Shown here piece after piece: positions 1 through 8,381 of a stretch of 49,301 nt of DNA (its first letter is position 1; each line of letters starts with the position of its first letter). A program made the translations under genes and the position numbers. Source of the DNA: Anaerohalosphaeraceae bacterium (lineage in GTDB: Bacteria > Planctomycetota > Phycisphaerae > Sedimentisphaerales > Anaerohalosphaeraceae); the NCBI GenBank assembly GCA_035378985.1, contig DAOSUR010000018.1, forward strand, positions 1 to 49,301, in the 5' to 3' direction. The notes under the pieces are model-generated. The model worked only from the letters and a program-made list of their open reading frames with translations, had not been told where the DNA came from and did no database searches.

Positions 1-1
1 C

Positions 2-499
2 CGGAGTTGCCCTCCCGCCCTCGGCCGATTCCTCTCCCGCGACCCGATGGGGTATACAGATGGGATGAATCTCTTCTTGTATGTGCGAAATAATCCAATT
101 ATTCAGATTGATCCAACCGGGTACAAATTGGTTGATTGGCTTCCTATAGTAGTAGGTTCGATTATAAATTGTGTCCGTGCGTTTCGTGGAGTACCGGGAG
201 AAAATATAAACGATTACTCAATCTGTTTTCCGAAATGTCCAAAGCCGGGGGATGATGAATGTGCGAGTTGTGAAAAATGTGTATGGCTGAAAACTGCTGC
301 CTATACGACGAATTTTGCAGCCGGTGGTACATTCGTTGGTTTTGGGGAAGTACTCATCGAAGGTTTGTTAATACCTACATGGCCGGGAAAAATGGCAGTA
401 ATTATCGTTGGAGGCGTGGGAACTGTCTGTGGGTTTGATGTGATTAGCGATACCCATAAGGCAGCCGCTGAAGCCCTTAAACAATGTTCTCAGCAATAA
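2..499 (+). CDS. Rhs/YD-repeat protein, C-terminal part (5' end outside window)
   Basis: The reading frame is open from base 2, so the gene begins before the window; 165 residues are visible. The first part reads GRFLSRDPMGYTDGMNLFLY followed by VRNNPIIQIDPTGY, the conserved end of the Rhs-associated core domain. In Rhs proteins this core forms a shell around a variable C-terminal tip, which is often a toxin. Here the tip is about 125 residues, has hydrophobic stretches and a cysteine cluster (CFPKC, CASCEKC), and matches no toxin family I recognise. Downstream there is a small membrane-protein region that could be an immunity gene and a displaced piece of Rhs core. The Rhs assignment is firm; a toxin role for the tip is inference. 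Confidence 0.8.
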   Translation, partial: RSCPPALGRFLSRDPMGYTDGMNLFLYVRNNPIIQIDPTGYKLVDWLPIVVGSIINCVRAFRGVPGENINDYSICFPKCPKPGDDECASCEKCVWLKTAAYTTNFAAGGTFVGFGEVLIEGLLIPTWPGKMAVIIVGGVGTVCGFDVISDTHKAAAEALKQCSQQ

Positions 500-509
500 G
501 ACAGCAACA

Positions 510-1080
510 ATGAATGTGATAATTGAGGAAGCAGAAAAGACTGTTCGTGAGACTCTGATTGTTTCTGCGGTTCTTGTGAGCGTTTTATTCACGGCAGCTC
601 TTTTTTCTTTCTTAAAAAAAGAGCAATGTTTTCCTCTCGGCGGAAACGCTTGTGGCGGATCTTGTTATGGATATCCGCCTGTGACCTTTGCCTTGCGTGG
701 TGTTTGGTTTTCCTCCAGGATTTCTTTTTTTACTTTTGGGAGCGAACAGGATTCTGGTTTTTTTATATATTTATCTTCAAACACAGCTTTGTCTTTTTTC
801 TTTTCGCATTTACGGTGAGGTCTGCATTCCCGCGGCGATTTCGGACAGGGCCGCAGGGGACACTTTTACGAAAGTCGAGTACTGGAAGATTGTAAGATAT
901 ATTGGAATTGCCATCAAATATTTTGCTCTCGGAGTTATCGCAGGGCTGTATGTTTCGGATTCCGGTTTTCGCCACCCGTATTTGGTGATAGCAGCTCTGC
1001 CGCTTATCGGCGAAAGTATAAGAATAGGGGCTCAGCACAAGCTGGAAAACCGGAAAGAAACTTTCCGAGAAAGTCCGTAA
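510..1080 (+). pseudogene. Frame-disrupted small membrane protein next to the Rhs tip
   Basis: An ATG at 510, 11 bases after the Rhs stop, opens a frame encoding MNVIIEEAEKTVRETLIVSA and a first membrane segment. It stops at 816-818. The protein-like continuation lies in another frame: KVEYWKIVRYIGIAIKYFAL and further hydrophobic segments up to a stop at 1078-1080. The region between is full of T and A homopolymers (A7 at 614-620, T7 near 724), where frameshifts or sequencing errors are common. The best reading is one gene with a +1 frame change near 790-818, but two short overlapping genes are possible. Its place directly after an Rhs tip suggests an immunity protein; no family is recognised. 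Confidence 0.4.
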
Positions 1081-1082
1081 GG

Positions 1083-1211
1083 GTTTACGATGCGGCGGGC
1101 TGGGGCGAGAATGTGTTTGTTCTTGCCGACGGATTAGGGTCGGTGCGGCCGTTGACGGATGCGGCATGTCAATTTTCAGAGCCAAAAAGGCATTTTAATG
1201 GCCGCATTTAA
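1083..1211 (+). pseudogene. Displaced Rhs-core remnant
   Basis: This short frame encodes VYDAAGWGENVFVLADGLG followed by SVRPLTDAACQFSEP and a stop at 1209-1211. The pattern V-x-DGLGSVRPLTDA is the YD-repeat signature found just before the Rhs core end (usual form YVYDGLGSVVALTD). It has no start codon or ribosome binding site of its own and is too short to work alone. Orphan core fragments with alternative tips downstream of an rhs gene are a known product of recombination at these loci. From here to 1410 I see no gene, only the region leading to the next gene's ribosome site. Confidence 0.5.
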
Positions 1212-1410
1212 GGTGATTTCTCTCTTTTTTTGCCTACAGTTTGTTATCAGATTTGCTATGAAGGATGCTACAGAAGAATAAACAGCGGGTTTTTCCCGGT
1301 CACGTCCGGAGGAAAAACCCCGGTTCAGAAGGAAAGCACCGAGCGGGCAACTGGTTCAGTTCGGGGGCTGAAAGGTTTTTTATTCACATCCTTTTTCATT
1401 CGGAGGAGTT

Positions 1411-4128
1411 ATGCGATTTGCGGTGATGACGGCGATGCTCAGCGCAGCGGCGTTGGGGGCAACCTGGACGGTGGCACCGGACGGCACAGGAGATTTTACG
1501 AGTATTCAGGAGGCCATCGATGCCTCCTGGGATGGGGATATCCTCCTTGTTTATCCGGGGGAATACCGAGAAGACATCTACTTCAACAGCCGGGCGGTTC
1601 TGTTAACCAGCATTGATCCCCATAACCCCGCTGTGGTTTGCTCAACCATCATCCGGGGGACCGTAACCTTTGATTTTCTTGAAGGCCCGGACTCTGTCCT
1701 TAGCGGTTTTACAATTCTGCCTGCGCCTAAAGAATATCTGTCGCCGAATAATAATTGTTTTTTCGATGTCTGCACGGTGCAGGCAGACCAAACGGCTCCA
1801 GTGATTTCCGGCGACATCGTGGTCTGGGCAGACTGGCGAAACGGAAATTCTGACATTTACGGCAAAAACCTTTCGACCGGTGAAGAATTTGCTGTCTGCA
1901 CAGCGGAGGGGGACCAAACGGCTCCGGCGATTTCCGGCGACATCGTGGTCTGGGCAGACTGGCGAAACGGAAATTCTGACATTTACGGCAAAAACCTTTC
2001 GACCGGTGAAGAATTTGCTGTCTGCACAGCGGAGGGGGACCAAACGGCTCCGGCGATTTCCGGCGACATCGTGGTTTGGACAGACTGGCGGAACAGCTGG
2101 CCAGACATTTACGGCAAAAACCTTTCAACAAACGGGGAGTTTGCCGTCTGCACGGCGGAGGAATGGCACCAAACTCCCACTGTTTCCGGCGACATTGTGG
2201 TTTGGACAGACCTTCGGAACGGAAATGATGATATCTACGGCAAAAACCTTGCGACTGGTGAGGAGTTTGCCGTCTGCACAGCGGAGGGAAGCCAATATTC
2301 TCCCGCCGTTTCCGGCGACATTGTGGTCTGGACAGACCTTCGGAACGGAAATGATGATATCTACGGCAAAAACCTTGCGACCGGTGAAGAATTTGCTGTC
2401 TGCACGGCGGAGGAAAGCCAATATTCTCCCGCCGTTTCCGGCGACATCGTGGTCTGGCAAGATTGGCGGAGTGCCATTGGGAACTGGTCCAATCCCGACA
2501 TCTACGGCAAAAACCTTGCGACTGGTGAGGAGTTTGCCGTCTGCACAGCAGAGGGATGGCAAGAAGAGCCCGCCGTTTCCGGCGACATCGTGATCTGGGA
2601 AGACTATCGGAACGGAAACGGAGACATCTACGGCAAAAGAATTGTCTTCTCCGGTGAAGGGATTCTCTGTTATAGCACCGCTCCGATGATTGCCGGAAAT
2701 GTGATTTCCGGATTCGAATACGGTGTGCTCTGTATGTATGATTCGCTGCCGTATCTTTCCGGAAATACGATTCAGAAAAATCGGTTTGGAGTATCCGGCG
2801 GCGGCGACCTCGAACAGAATCGGATAACCTTCAACTGGGGCCATGCCGTCCAAAACGGTACAGGCCGGGTCAAGAACAATACAATTTCGGACAATTCCGG
2901 CATCGGCGTGTATAACCATCAGGGCATCCTTGAAAACAACACCATCCGCGGGAATCAGGAAGGCATCGTTCTCTGTACGGGGGATGTAATCGGCAATACA
3001 ATCACCAGCAACAGGGGCCGAGGGATTTATCAGGCAGCCGGCGCCGTTCGAAACAATCGAATCGAAAAGAACCGTTCCGATGGTGCGGCCGGCTGCTCCG
3101 GCGGGGAGATTTCCTTCAACCAAATTACCGGCAATCAGGGACACGGAATCAGTTTGTGCTCCGGAATGATTTACGAAAACACTATTTCCGGCAATGCAGG
3201 GTCGGGGCTTTCTTCGTGCAGCGGCGCAATCCGAAACAACCAAATCACCCAAAACAAAATCGCCGGTTTAAATGCCTGCACAGGCGAGATTTTTGAGAAT
3301 ACGATTTGGAACAACGGTATCGGTGTGTCCGGCTGCAGTGCGGATATTCATCACAATGTGATTTCCGGCAGCCGCTCCCACGGCGTCAGCGGCGGTTCCC
3401 AGCAGCTTTGGGAAAACACCATTTCCGGCAGCGGCGGCCGCGGCGTGTCGGAGTTTGCAGGGTTTGTCCGAAACAATCTGATTGTCGGCAATCAGTCCGA
3501 CGGCGTGTATTCGTGCACGTCCGTTATCAACAACACGATTGCCGAAAACAAGGGGCATGCTGTGATACACTGCAACGGCATCGTCAAGAACAACATCCTT
3601 GCCTACAACGGAGGCAAAGGGATTTACGGGCCCGCAGAGAACCGATACAACTGCTTCTGGCAGAATGCCGGCGGCAATTTTTACAACAACTACGCCAAGA
3701 CGGGGGATATGTATGCCAACCCGCTCTTTGCAGCGCGGGGCCAATGGAATGATGCTGTCTGGACGGCCGGAGATTATACGCTGCTGTCTCAATACGGCCG
3801 CTGGGATTCCGCCGGCCAGCAATGGGTCATCGACGGCCAAACAAGTCCCTGCATAGACAAGGGTGACCCGGCGGACGGCGTTAAATATGAGCCGAACCCC
3901 AATGGAGGCCGAATCAATCTGGGCTTTGACGGCGGAACGGCCTTTGCCAGTCTGAGCAGCACATCAGGACCGGACCCGGAGGACCCGCCGGTTGTGCCGC
4001 CGATTTGTGTGAACAGACCGACAATGGATGCCACCGGCGACTGCACAGTGGACCTGGCGGATTTTGCGGTCTTTGCCTCCCAATGGATGGCCTGCGGCTA
4101 CAACAATCCGGATGCCTGTCGGCCGTAG
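1411..4128 (+). CDS. Secreted beta-propeller/parallel beta-helix protein with dockerin-like C-terminus
   Basis: 905 residues, ATG preceded by GGAGGAG at 1401-1407. A signal peptide covers about residues 1-17. Residues about 17-130 resemble the start of a pectate-lyase/NosD-type beta-helix (DGTGDFTSIQEAIDAS, as in pectinesterase-like proteins). Residues 133-410 hold seven repeats of about 42 residues built on SGDIVVW-DWRNGN-DIYGKNL, the number expected for a seven-bladed propeller of TolB type. Residues about 420-750 are beta-helix coils with many N-x-I-x-x-N motifs (right-handed beta-helix, often polysaccharide binding or cleaving). The end (ATGDCTVDLADFAVFASQW) is a half-dockerin-like tag also seen at 9400 and 17760. 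No catalytic residues could be assigned. Probably an extracellular polysaccharide-binding or surface protein. Confidence 0.75.
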   Translation: MRFAVMTAMLSAAALGATWTVAPDGTGDFTSIQEAIDASWDGDILLVYPGEYREDIYFNSRAVLLTSIDPHNPAVVCSTIIRGTVTFDFLEGPDSVLSGFTILPAPKEYLSPNNNCFFDVCTVQADQTAPVISGDIVVWADWRNGNSDIYGKNLSTGEEFAVCTAEGDQTAPAISGDIVVWADWRNGNSDIYGKNLSTGEEFAVCTAEGDQTAPAISGDIVVWTDWRNSWPDIYGKNLSTNGEFAVCTAEEWHQTPTVSGDIVVWTDLRNGNDDIYGKNLATGEEFAVCTAEGSQYSPAVSGDIVVWTDLRNGNDDIYGKNLATGEEFAVCTAEESQYSPAVSGDIVVWQDWRSAIGNWSNPDIYGKNLATGEEFAVCTAEGWQEEPAVSGDIVIWEDYRNGNGDIYGKRIVFSGEGILCYSTAPMIAGNVISGFEYGVLCMYDSLPYLSGNTIQKNRFGVSGGGDLEQNRITFNWGHAVQNGTGRVKNNTISDNSGIGVYNHQGILENNTIRGNQEGIVLCTGDVIGNTITSNRGRGIYQAAGAVRNNRIEKNRSDGAAGCSGGEISFNQITGNQGHGISLCSGMIYENTISGNAGSGLSSCSGAIRNNQITQNKIAGLNACTGEIFENTIWNNGIGVSGCSADIHHNVISGSRSHGVSGGSQQLWENTISGSGGRGVSEFAGFVRNNLIVGNQSDGVYSCTSVINNTIAENKGHAVIHCNGIVKNNILAYNGGKGIYGPAENRYNCFWQNAGGNFYNNYAKTGDMYANPLFAARGQWNDAVWTAGDYTLLSQYGRWDSAGQQWVIDGQTSPCIDKGDPADGVKYEPNPNGGRINLGFDGGTAFASLSSTSGPDPEDPPVVPPICVNRPTMDATGDCTVDLADFAVFASQWMACGYNNPDACRP
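1807..2640 (+). repeat. Seven tandem 126-bp repeats inside the beta-propeller region
   Basis: The unit starts at TCCGGCGACATCGTGGTCTG and recurs at 126-bp spacing; the sixth unit carries 15 extra bases. Units one and two are nearly identical at DNA level, including silent positions, while later units diverge. This points to recent duplication or gene conversion of single blades. It is coding sequence, not a CRISPR array. Confidence 0.85.
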
Positions 4129-4170
4129 GGTGTATCTGTCCTTCCGAGGGCCGATAAAAAAAGGATGATA

Positions 4171-4213
4171 AAAAAAAACCGGGGCGGCGGCCCGGCCGAC
4201 GGACTGCCGCCCC
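4171..4213 (-). terminator. GC-rich hairpin with T-tract on the minus strand
   Basis: GGGGCGGC at 4181-4188 pairs with GCCGCCCC at 4206-4213. On the minus strand the stem is followed by a run of about nine T (4170-4178), the form of an intrinsic terminator. No minus-strand gene ends here, so it may stop antisense transcription, or merely be a stable 3' end for the gene that stops at 4128. Nothing else is visible in 4129-4407. Confidence 0.35.
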
Positions 4214-4407
4214 GACGGAGCGTCCATGCCATGGAAAAGACAGGAGAGGAGATTGCTTATCAAAACCCCGACTTGGGGACCTGCATATCTCTCTACATAG
4301 AAATTATACGAAATAAAAGCCCGCGATGACGGCAAAAAATCTTTTTGCCATTTCCGGCCAAAACAGGTATTTTACTGCCGGTTTGATGTAATTTCTGGCT
4401 CTGGGAA

Positions 4408-5523
4408 ATGGCTATGGACAAAAAACTGATTCAACGCCGTCTTAAACAGCTTCGCACGTTTCTGCGGGAGAAAAACCTGGACGCATTGGTCCTGACCAAG
4501 GTCGAGAACGTCCGATATATCACCAATTTTTCCGGCCACGACAGCTGGGTTTTGGTTACGCAGAAGGCCTCGATTCTGCTGACCGACAGCCGCTATACGG
4601 AACAGGCAATGGGAGAATGCCTGGGCTGTCGAATCATCGAGCGGAAAAAAACCATCACCGATGCCCTGGCCGAGGAGGTCAAACGGCACGGCAAAATCCG
4701 CCGTCTGGCCGTGGAAAAAACCATCTCCGTCGGAACCCTGATGCGCATCCGCAAGGCGCTTCATCCGCTCAGGACCGCCGTTGTCTGTGCCGACAGCGCC
4801 GTCGAGCAGATTCGCCTGATAAAAACGCCCGCCGAAATTCAAACCATCCGAAGGGCCGCTCAAATTGCCTGGGAGTGCCTCGATTCGGCTCTCAAGGTCC
4901 TGCGAACGGGAATGACCGAACAGCAGCTGACGGCGCATCTGGAATACCAGATGCGCATGCGCGGCGCCCGCCCCGGTTTCGACACTATCATTGCCTTCGG
5001 CCCCAACGGCTCCCGCAACCACCACCAGCCCTCCGGACGCAAACTCCGTGCACACGATACTATCCTGATTGACTTCGGCGTCAGTTTTGACGGCTACACC
5101 TGCGACATCACCCGCAGTTTCGGCTGGAACAAGGTTTCCGGCGAGTATCAGCGGGCCTGGGAGACCGTTTATGCCGCCCAGCAGACCGCCATTGCCAAAC
5201 TTCGCAACGGTGTACCCGCCGTTGAAGTGGATGCCGCCGCCCGCAAAGTGATTCAGCGGTCCGGCTTTCCTGTATACGGCCACGGCACCGGCCACGGACT
5301 GGGACTGGAGGTGCATGAGATGCCCTATCTGACCCCGCTGGACAAGAAAACCCGCCTCGAAGCCGGACAGGTCATCACCATCGAACCCGGCATTTACCTG
5401 CCCGGACGTTTCGGCATTCGCCTGGAGGATGATGTGCTGATTACCGAGACCGGCGCGGAGGTTCTTACCACGGACCGTCGAACCGGGTACAGCCGCGGCT
5501 CGCTTCAGATTTTGAAAGGCTGA
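4408..5523 (+). CDS. M24 family metallopeptidase (Xaa-Pro aminopeptidase type)
   Basis: 371 residues, a normal length for bacterial PepQ/YpdF-type enzymes that release residues preceding proline from peptides. An N-terminal creatinase-like domain (about 1-135) precedes the pita-bread catalytic domain. The five dinuclear metal ligands are all present: D222 and D233 (DFGVSFDGYTCDITR), H296 (GHGTGHGLGLEVHE), E326 (TIEPGIY) and E340 (GIRLEDDV). The start could also be the ATG at 4414; neither has a strong ribosome site. The stop is 2 bases before the hpt start, so the two genes are almost certainly cotranscribed. Cytoplasmic, no signal peptide. Family assignment is firm; exact substrate range is not readable. 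Confidence 0.9.
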   Translation: MAMDKKLIQRRLKQLRTFLREKNLDALVLTKVENVRYITNFSGHDSWVLVTQKASILLTDSRYTEQAMGECLGCRIIERKKTITDALAEEVKRHGKIRRLAVEKTISVGTLMRIRKALHPLRTAVVCADSAVEQIRLIKTPAEIQTIRRAAQIAWECLDSALKVLRTGMTEQQLTAHLEYQMRMRGARPGFDTIIAFGPNGSRNHHQPSGRKLRAHDTILIDFGVSFDGYTCDITRSFGWNKVSGEYQRAWETVYAAQQTAIAKLRNGVPAVEVDAAARKVIQRSGFPVYGHGTGHGLGLEVHEMPYLTPLDKKTRLEAGQVITIEPGIYLPGRFGIRLEDDVLITETGAEVLTTDRRTGYSRGSLQILKG

Positions 5524-5525
5524 CC

Positions 5526-6071
5526 GTGACCGCTCCGGATTCCAGACCGTATGAGCGAATCATCGTCTCCGCCGAGCGGCTGGCTCAAACTGTCGAGCGT
5601 CTGGCCTCCGAACTCAACACCGCTTATGCACAAGAAGACAACGTTGTGGCGCTGGTGATTCTTGAAGGGGCCCGAATCTTTGCTTCGGATTTGCTGGGGC
5701 AGGTTCGTTTTCCCGTGCAGGTCGAGTTTCTCAGCGCCTCCAGTTATCGCGGCACCACGCAGTCCAGCGGGAACGTCCGGCTGCAGGGTCATCTCGACCT
5801 GGCCGGCAAGATTCGCGGCCGAAAGGTTCTTCTGATTGATGACATTTACGACACGGGTCTGACGCTGGCGGCTGTTCAGGAGTGGCTGGGCACCTGCGGG
5901 CCCGCCGATGTGAAAACCTGTGTGCTTCTCGAAAAGAAAATTCCGCATCAAAAACCGGCGGCAATCGATTTTCTGGGTCTGACCATTGAAGATTGTTTCG
6001 TGATTGGCTACGGGCTGGATTATCAGGGGCGCTTTCGCGACCTGCCCTTCGTTGCCGCTTTGGCGCAGTAA
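5526..6071 (+). CDS. hpt: Hypoxanthine phosphoribosyltransferase
   Basis: 181 residues, GTG start 2 bases after the M24 peptidase stop. The enzyme converts hypoxanthine or guanine plus PRPP to IMP or GMP in purine salvage. The PRPP-binding loop is VLLIDDIYDTGLT (about residues 101-113), and the base-binding end GYGLDYQGRFRDLPF matches the bacterial Hpt pattern GFGLDYQ-x-R-x-R-x-LP. The flexible-loop region SYRGTTQSSG around residue 76 also fits. Length and motifs are standard. It converges on the lipoprotein gene with only 9 bases between stops and no obvious terminator. Confidence 0.92.
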   Translation: MTAPDSRPYERIIVSAERLAQTVERLASELNTAYAQEDNVVALVILEGARIFASDLLGQVRFPVQVEFLSASSYRGTTQSSGNVRLQGHLDLAGKIRGRKVLLIDDIYDTGLTLAAVQEWLGTCGPADVKTCVLLEKKIPHQKPAAIDFLGLTIEDCFVIGYGLDYQGRFRDLPFVAALAQ

Positions 6072-6080
6072 AACCAGCGG

Positions 6081-6635
6081 CTAATTCATCAGACGCGGGG
6101 CCGATTCAAACTCAAACCGCTGACCGCCGATGGACACATCTACCATCAGCCCCGTATCCGCCAGCACAAAGACCGCCATCCCATCCTGATAGTCGGCCTT
6201 GGCCGCCGCACCGACCGAAACCGCCGTCGCCGTCGCCTGGGCCGACAGGGTAAAATTGCCCTCTGTAAAAATCCGCAAATCCTGCGGATAGCGGAAGAAG
6301 ATGACTTCGCGGAAGTATTCTCCCCCGAACGAAAAGCCCAGCGTTGCCTGCTTCATATCGCAGTAGCCGAGAAAGCGGCCGCCTTTTTCAAACACCATTC
6401 CGCGTCCGTAGGCCCCGCCGAGCAGAAAGGCCCCTTTGGCCACCTTCGGCAGGACAGCATAGCCGGCGGAACGCTCGAAATAACTCCGCAGGGTCGGGTC
6501 AGCCCGTTTGAAGTCGGCAATTGCCTCCTGCACGTCCGCCAGAAGCATTTCCCGCTGGCCTGCCTGCGGAGGGCTGGCCGAACATCCTGCCAGCACAATC
6601 ACTGCCAACAAACAGATGCATCGCTGAATGGTCAT
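6081..6635 (-). CDS. SYLF (Ysc84-like) domain lipoprotein
   Basis: 184 residues. The N-terminus is a lipoprotein signal with lipobox VLAGC, so Cys18 would be lipidated and the protein exported. The rest is a SYLF domain: AGYAVLPKVAKGAFLLGGAYGRG then FLGYCDMKQATLGFSFGGEYFREVIFF and a Gly/Ala-rich part (QATATAVSVGAAAKADY), as in the BPSL1445/Ysc84 family. SYLF domains bind phospholipid in eukaryotes; the bacterial role is not defined, so envelope association is all that can be claimed. It is divergent from the thiC unit, sharing the 6636-6931 intergenic region, and has its ribosome site AAGGAGCCCG close to the ATG. Confidence 0.85.
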   Translation of the reverse strand: MTIQRCICLLAVIVLAGCSASPPQAGQREMLLADVQEAIADFKRADPTLRSYFERSAGYAVLPKVAKGAFLLGGAYGRGMVFEKGGRFLGYCDMKQATLGFSFGGEYFREVIFFRYPQDLRIFTEGNFTLSAQATATAVSVGAAAKADYQDGMAVFVLADTGLMVDVSIGGQRFEFESAPRLMN

Positions 6636-6738
6636 CTTCGGGCTCCTTTCTTGTCTTTCATTCGGAAAAATATATCCGAACGCTTCAAAATTGTATCACG
6701 ACCTTTCCGGTTGACAATAGGAATCTGAAAATCTTTTT

Positions 6739-6767
6739 TTGACCTTTCTTCTCTTTATTCGTATAAT
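6739..6767 (+). promoter_or_regulatory. Sigma-70-type promoter of the thiC riboswitch transcript
   Basis: TTGACC at 6739-6744 and TATAAT at 6762-6767 are separated by exactly 17 bases. The predicted start near 6774 is right where the riboswitch begins, which supports the call. Confidence 0.75.
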
Positions 6768-6772
6768 ACTTC

Positions 6773-6868
6773 GGTTCGCTGGGGGTGGTCATAAAAAATG
6801 ACCTGAGAAAAACCCTTCGAACCTGATCAGGCAAACCGCCGACGGCGGAGACCTGCGTAGGGAAGCGG
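6773..6868 (+). promoter_or_regulatory. TPP riboswitch (THI element)
   Basis: The conserved TPP-aptamer blocks occur in order: GGGGGTGGTC at 6781-6790, CTGAGA at 6803-6808, ACCCTTCGAACCTGATCAGG at 6812-6831 and CTGCGTAGGGAAG at 6853-6865, closed by a short P1 stem TTCGCT with AGCG. The GCCGACGGCGG insert forms the variable P3a-like stem. It lies between the promoter and thiC, so thiamine pyrophosphate should reduce thiC expression. A hairpin CAGAAG-TTCC-CTTCTG at 6874-6889 follows, and CTTTCAG can also pair with CTGAAAAG at 6903-6910. No T-tract is present and the ribosome site GGAG (6923-6926) is near, so control of translation start is more likely than termination. Confidence 0.93.
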
Positions 6869-6931
6869 CCTTTCAGAAGTTCCCTTCTGTGTTCGTTTCC
6901 CGCTGAAAAGACTGAAACAATCGGAGCGTTT

Positions 6932-8248
6932 ATGGCCACACAATTACAGGAAGCGCGGGCGGGTCGGATTACAGAGGCGATGAAAATTGTCGCACAAAAA
7001 GAGGGGCTGCGTCCGGAGATAGTTCGGGAAGAAACCGCCGCCGGCCGGCTGGTGATTCCGGCCAACCGGGTGCACTTGTCTTGCCGTCTTATCCCTGCAG
7101 GAATCGGACGGGCTGTCAGCACCAAAATCAACGCCAACATCGGATGCAGCAGCGTCCGTTCCGATTTGCAGCAGGAGATTGAGAAGCTCAAAACGGCCCT
7201 TGAAGCCGGCGCTGATGCGGTTATGGATTTGAGCACCGGCGGCAGCCTGGATGAAATCCGCACGCGCCTTTTGGCCGAATGTCCCGTGCCGTTCGGAACC
7301 GTCCCCATCTATGAAGTCATCGTCGGCCGCGATGTCGAGGACATTACGCCCGACACCATCCTGAAGGTCATCGAAAAGCAGGCCGCCCAGGGTGTCGATT
7401 TCTTCACCATCCACGCAGGCATCCTCCGTGAACACCTCAACCTGCTGGGCTCGCGGGTGTGCGGCATCGTCAGCCGCGGCGGTGCCCTGCTGGCCAAGTG
7501 GATGCTCTATCACAACCGCCAAAACCCGCTCTATGAACTGTTCGATGACCTGTGCGCAATTATGCGGGAGTATGACGTCTGCTTTTCGCTGGGCGACGGC
7601 CTGCGTCCGGGCTGCGGAGCCGATGCCACGGATGCGGCCCAGATTGCCGAGCTGCGGACGCTGGGCGAGCTGACCCAGCGGGCCTGGGACCAGGGCTGTC
7701 AGGTGATGGTTGAAGGCCCCGGCCATGTGCCCTTCAACCAGATTCAGTACAATATGGAGCTCCAGCAGCAAATCTGCAAAGGGGCTCCGTTCTATGTGCT
7801 CGGCCCGCTGGTTACCGACAGCGCCCCCGGCTATGACCACATCACCAGCGCCATCGGCGGCACGGCGGCGGCCTATTACGGCGCTTCGTTTTTGTGCTAT
7901 GTGACCCCGCGGGAGCATCTGGGGCTGCCGGATGTCAACGATGTGCGGCAGGGTGTCATCGCCGCCAAAATCGCCGCGCACGCCGCCGATGTGGCACGCG
8001 GGCTGCCTGCTGCCGTCGAGCGCGACCGCCGGCTCAGCGAGGCCCGTGCCGCCCTTGACTGGAAGGAGCATCTGAACAACGCCCTCGACCCCAACACCGC
8101 ACGGGCGATGTACGAGGAGGCCTGTGCTCACAGCCGCATCGGTCAGGAAGCCACGCAGGATGACTACTGCACGATGTGCGGCAAACCCTGGTGCTCCCTG
8201 CGAATCAATAAGGAAATCCGGCAGCTTTTGTCATCACCGCAAAGATAA
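6932..8248 (+). CDS. thiC: Phosphomethylpyrimidine synthase ThiC
   Basis: 438 residues, start ATG with GGAG 5 bases upstream. ThiC is a radical-SAM enzyme that rearranges aminoimidazole ribotide to hydroxymethylpyrimidine phosphate for thiamine synthesis. Recognisable family sequences include INANIGCSSVRSD, AVMDLSTGGSLDEIR, VPFGTVPIYE, FTIHAGILREHL, SRGGALLAKWM, EGPGHVPFNQI and the C-terminal cluster motif DDYCTMCGKPWCS with C413, C416 and C421 (CX2CX4C). The protein is shorter than the E. coli enzyme because it lacks the long N-terminal domain; such short forms are common. It is the only gene in its transcript and is controlled by the TPP riboswitch upstream. Confidence 0.97.
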   Translation: MATQLQEARAGRITEAMKIVAQKEGLRPEIVREETAAGRLVIPANRVHLSCRLIPAGIGRAVSTKINANIGCSSVRSDLQQEIEKLKTALEAGADAVMDLSTGGSLDEIRTRLLAECPVPFGTVPIYEVIVGRDVEDITPDTILKVIEKQAAQGVDFFTIHAGILREHLNLLGSRVCGIVSRGGALLAKWMLYHNRQNPLYELFDDLCAIMREYDVCFSLGDGLRPGCGADATDAAQIAELRTLGELTQRAWDQGCQVMVEGPGHVPFNQIQYNMELQQQICKGAPFYVLGPLVTDSAPGYDHITSAIGGTAAAYYGASFLCYVTPREHLGLPDVNDVRQGVIAAKIAAHAADVARGLPAAVERDRRLSEARAALDWKEHLNNALDPNTARAMYEEACAHSRIGQEATQDDYCTMCGKPWCSLRINKEIRQLLSSPQR

Positions 8249-8283
8249 AGCGTTTTTCCTCGGCCTGCAAAGCGGTTTTTTTC

Positions 8284-8312
8284 TTGAAAAAGCGTCACTG
8301 TTTTTGTATAGT
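8284..8312 (+). promoter_or_regulatory. Putative promoter of the lamin-tail gene
   Basis: TTGAAA at 8284-8289 and TATAGT at 8307-8312 are 17 bases apart, ending 69 bases before the next start codon. The bases between the thiC stop and this site are T-rich (several T runs at 8253-8283) and may also end thiC transcription, but no clean hairpin is seen. Confidence 0.55.
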
Positions 8313-8381
8313 AGCATCAATGACAGGCAATATCCGAAATGGGGGTTTGTCGGCGATGAGGCGTATTGAGAGGAAACTCCG

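Noticed and set aside
1880..2593. A repeat-rich second frame in the propeller gene
   Set aside because: It repeats only because the DNA repeats in multiples of three; the main frame gives a sensible protein fold.
1787..2640. Regular repeats that might be a CRISPR array
   Set aside because: Units are 126 bp, coding and contiguous, without unique spacers.
6870..6931. An intrinsic terminator as the thiC riboswitch expression platform
   Set aside because: Hairpins are present but no T-tract follows; translational control fits better.
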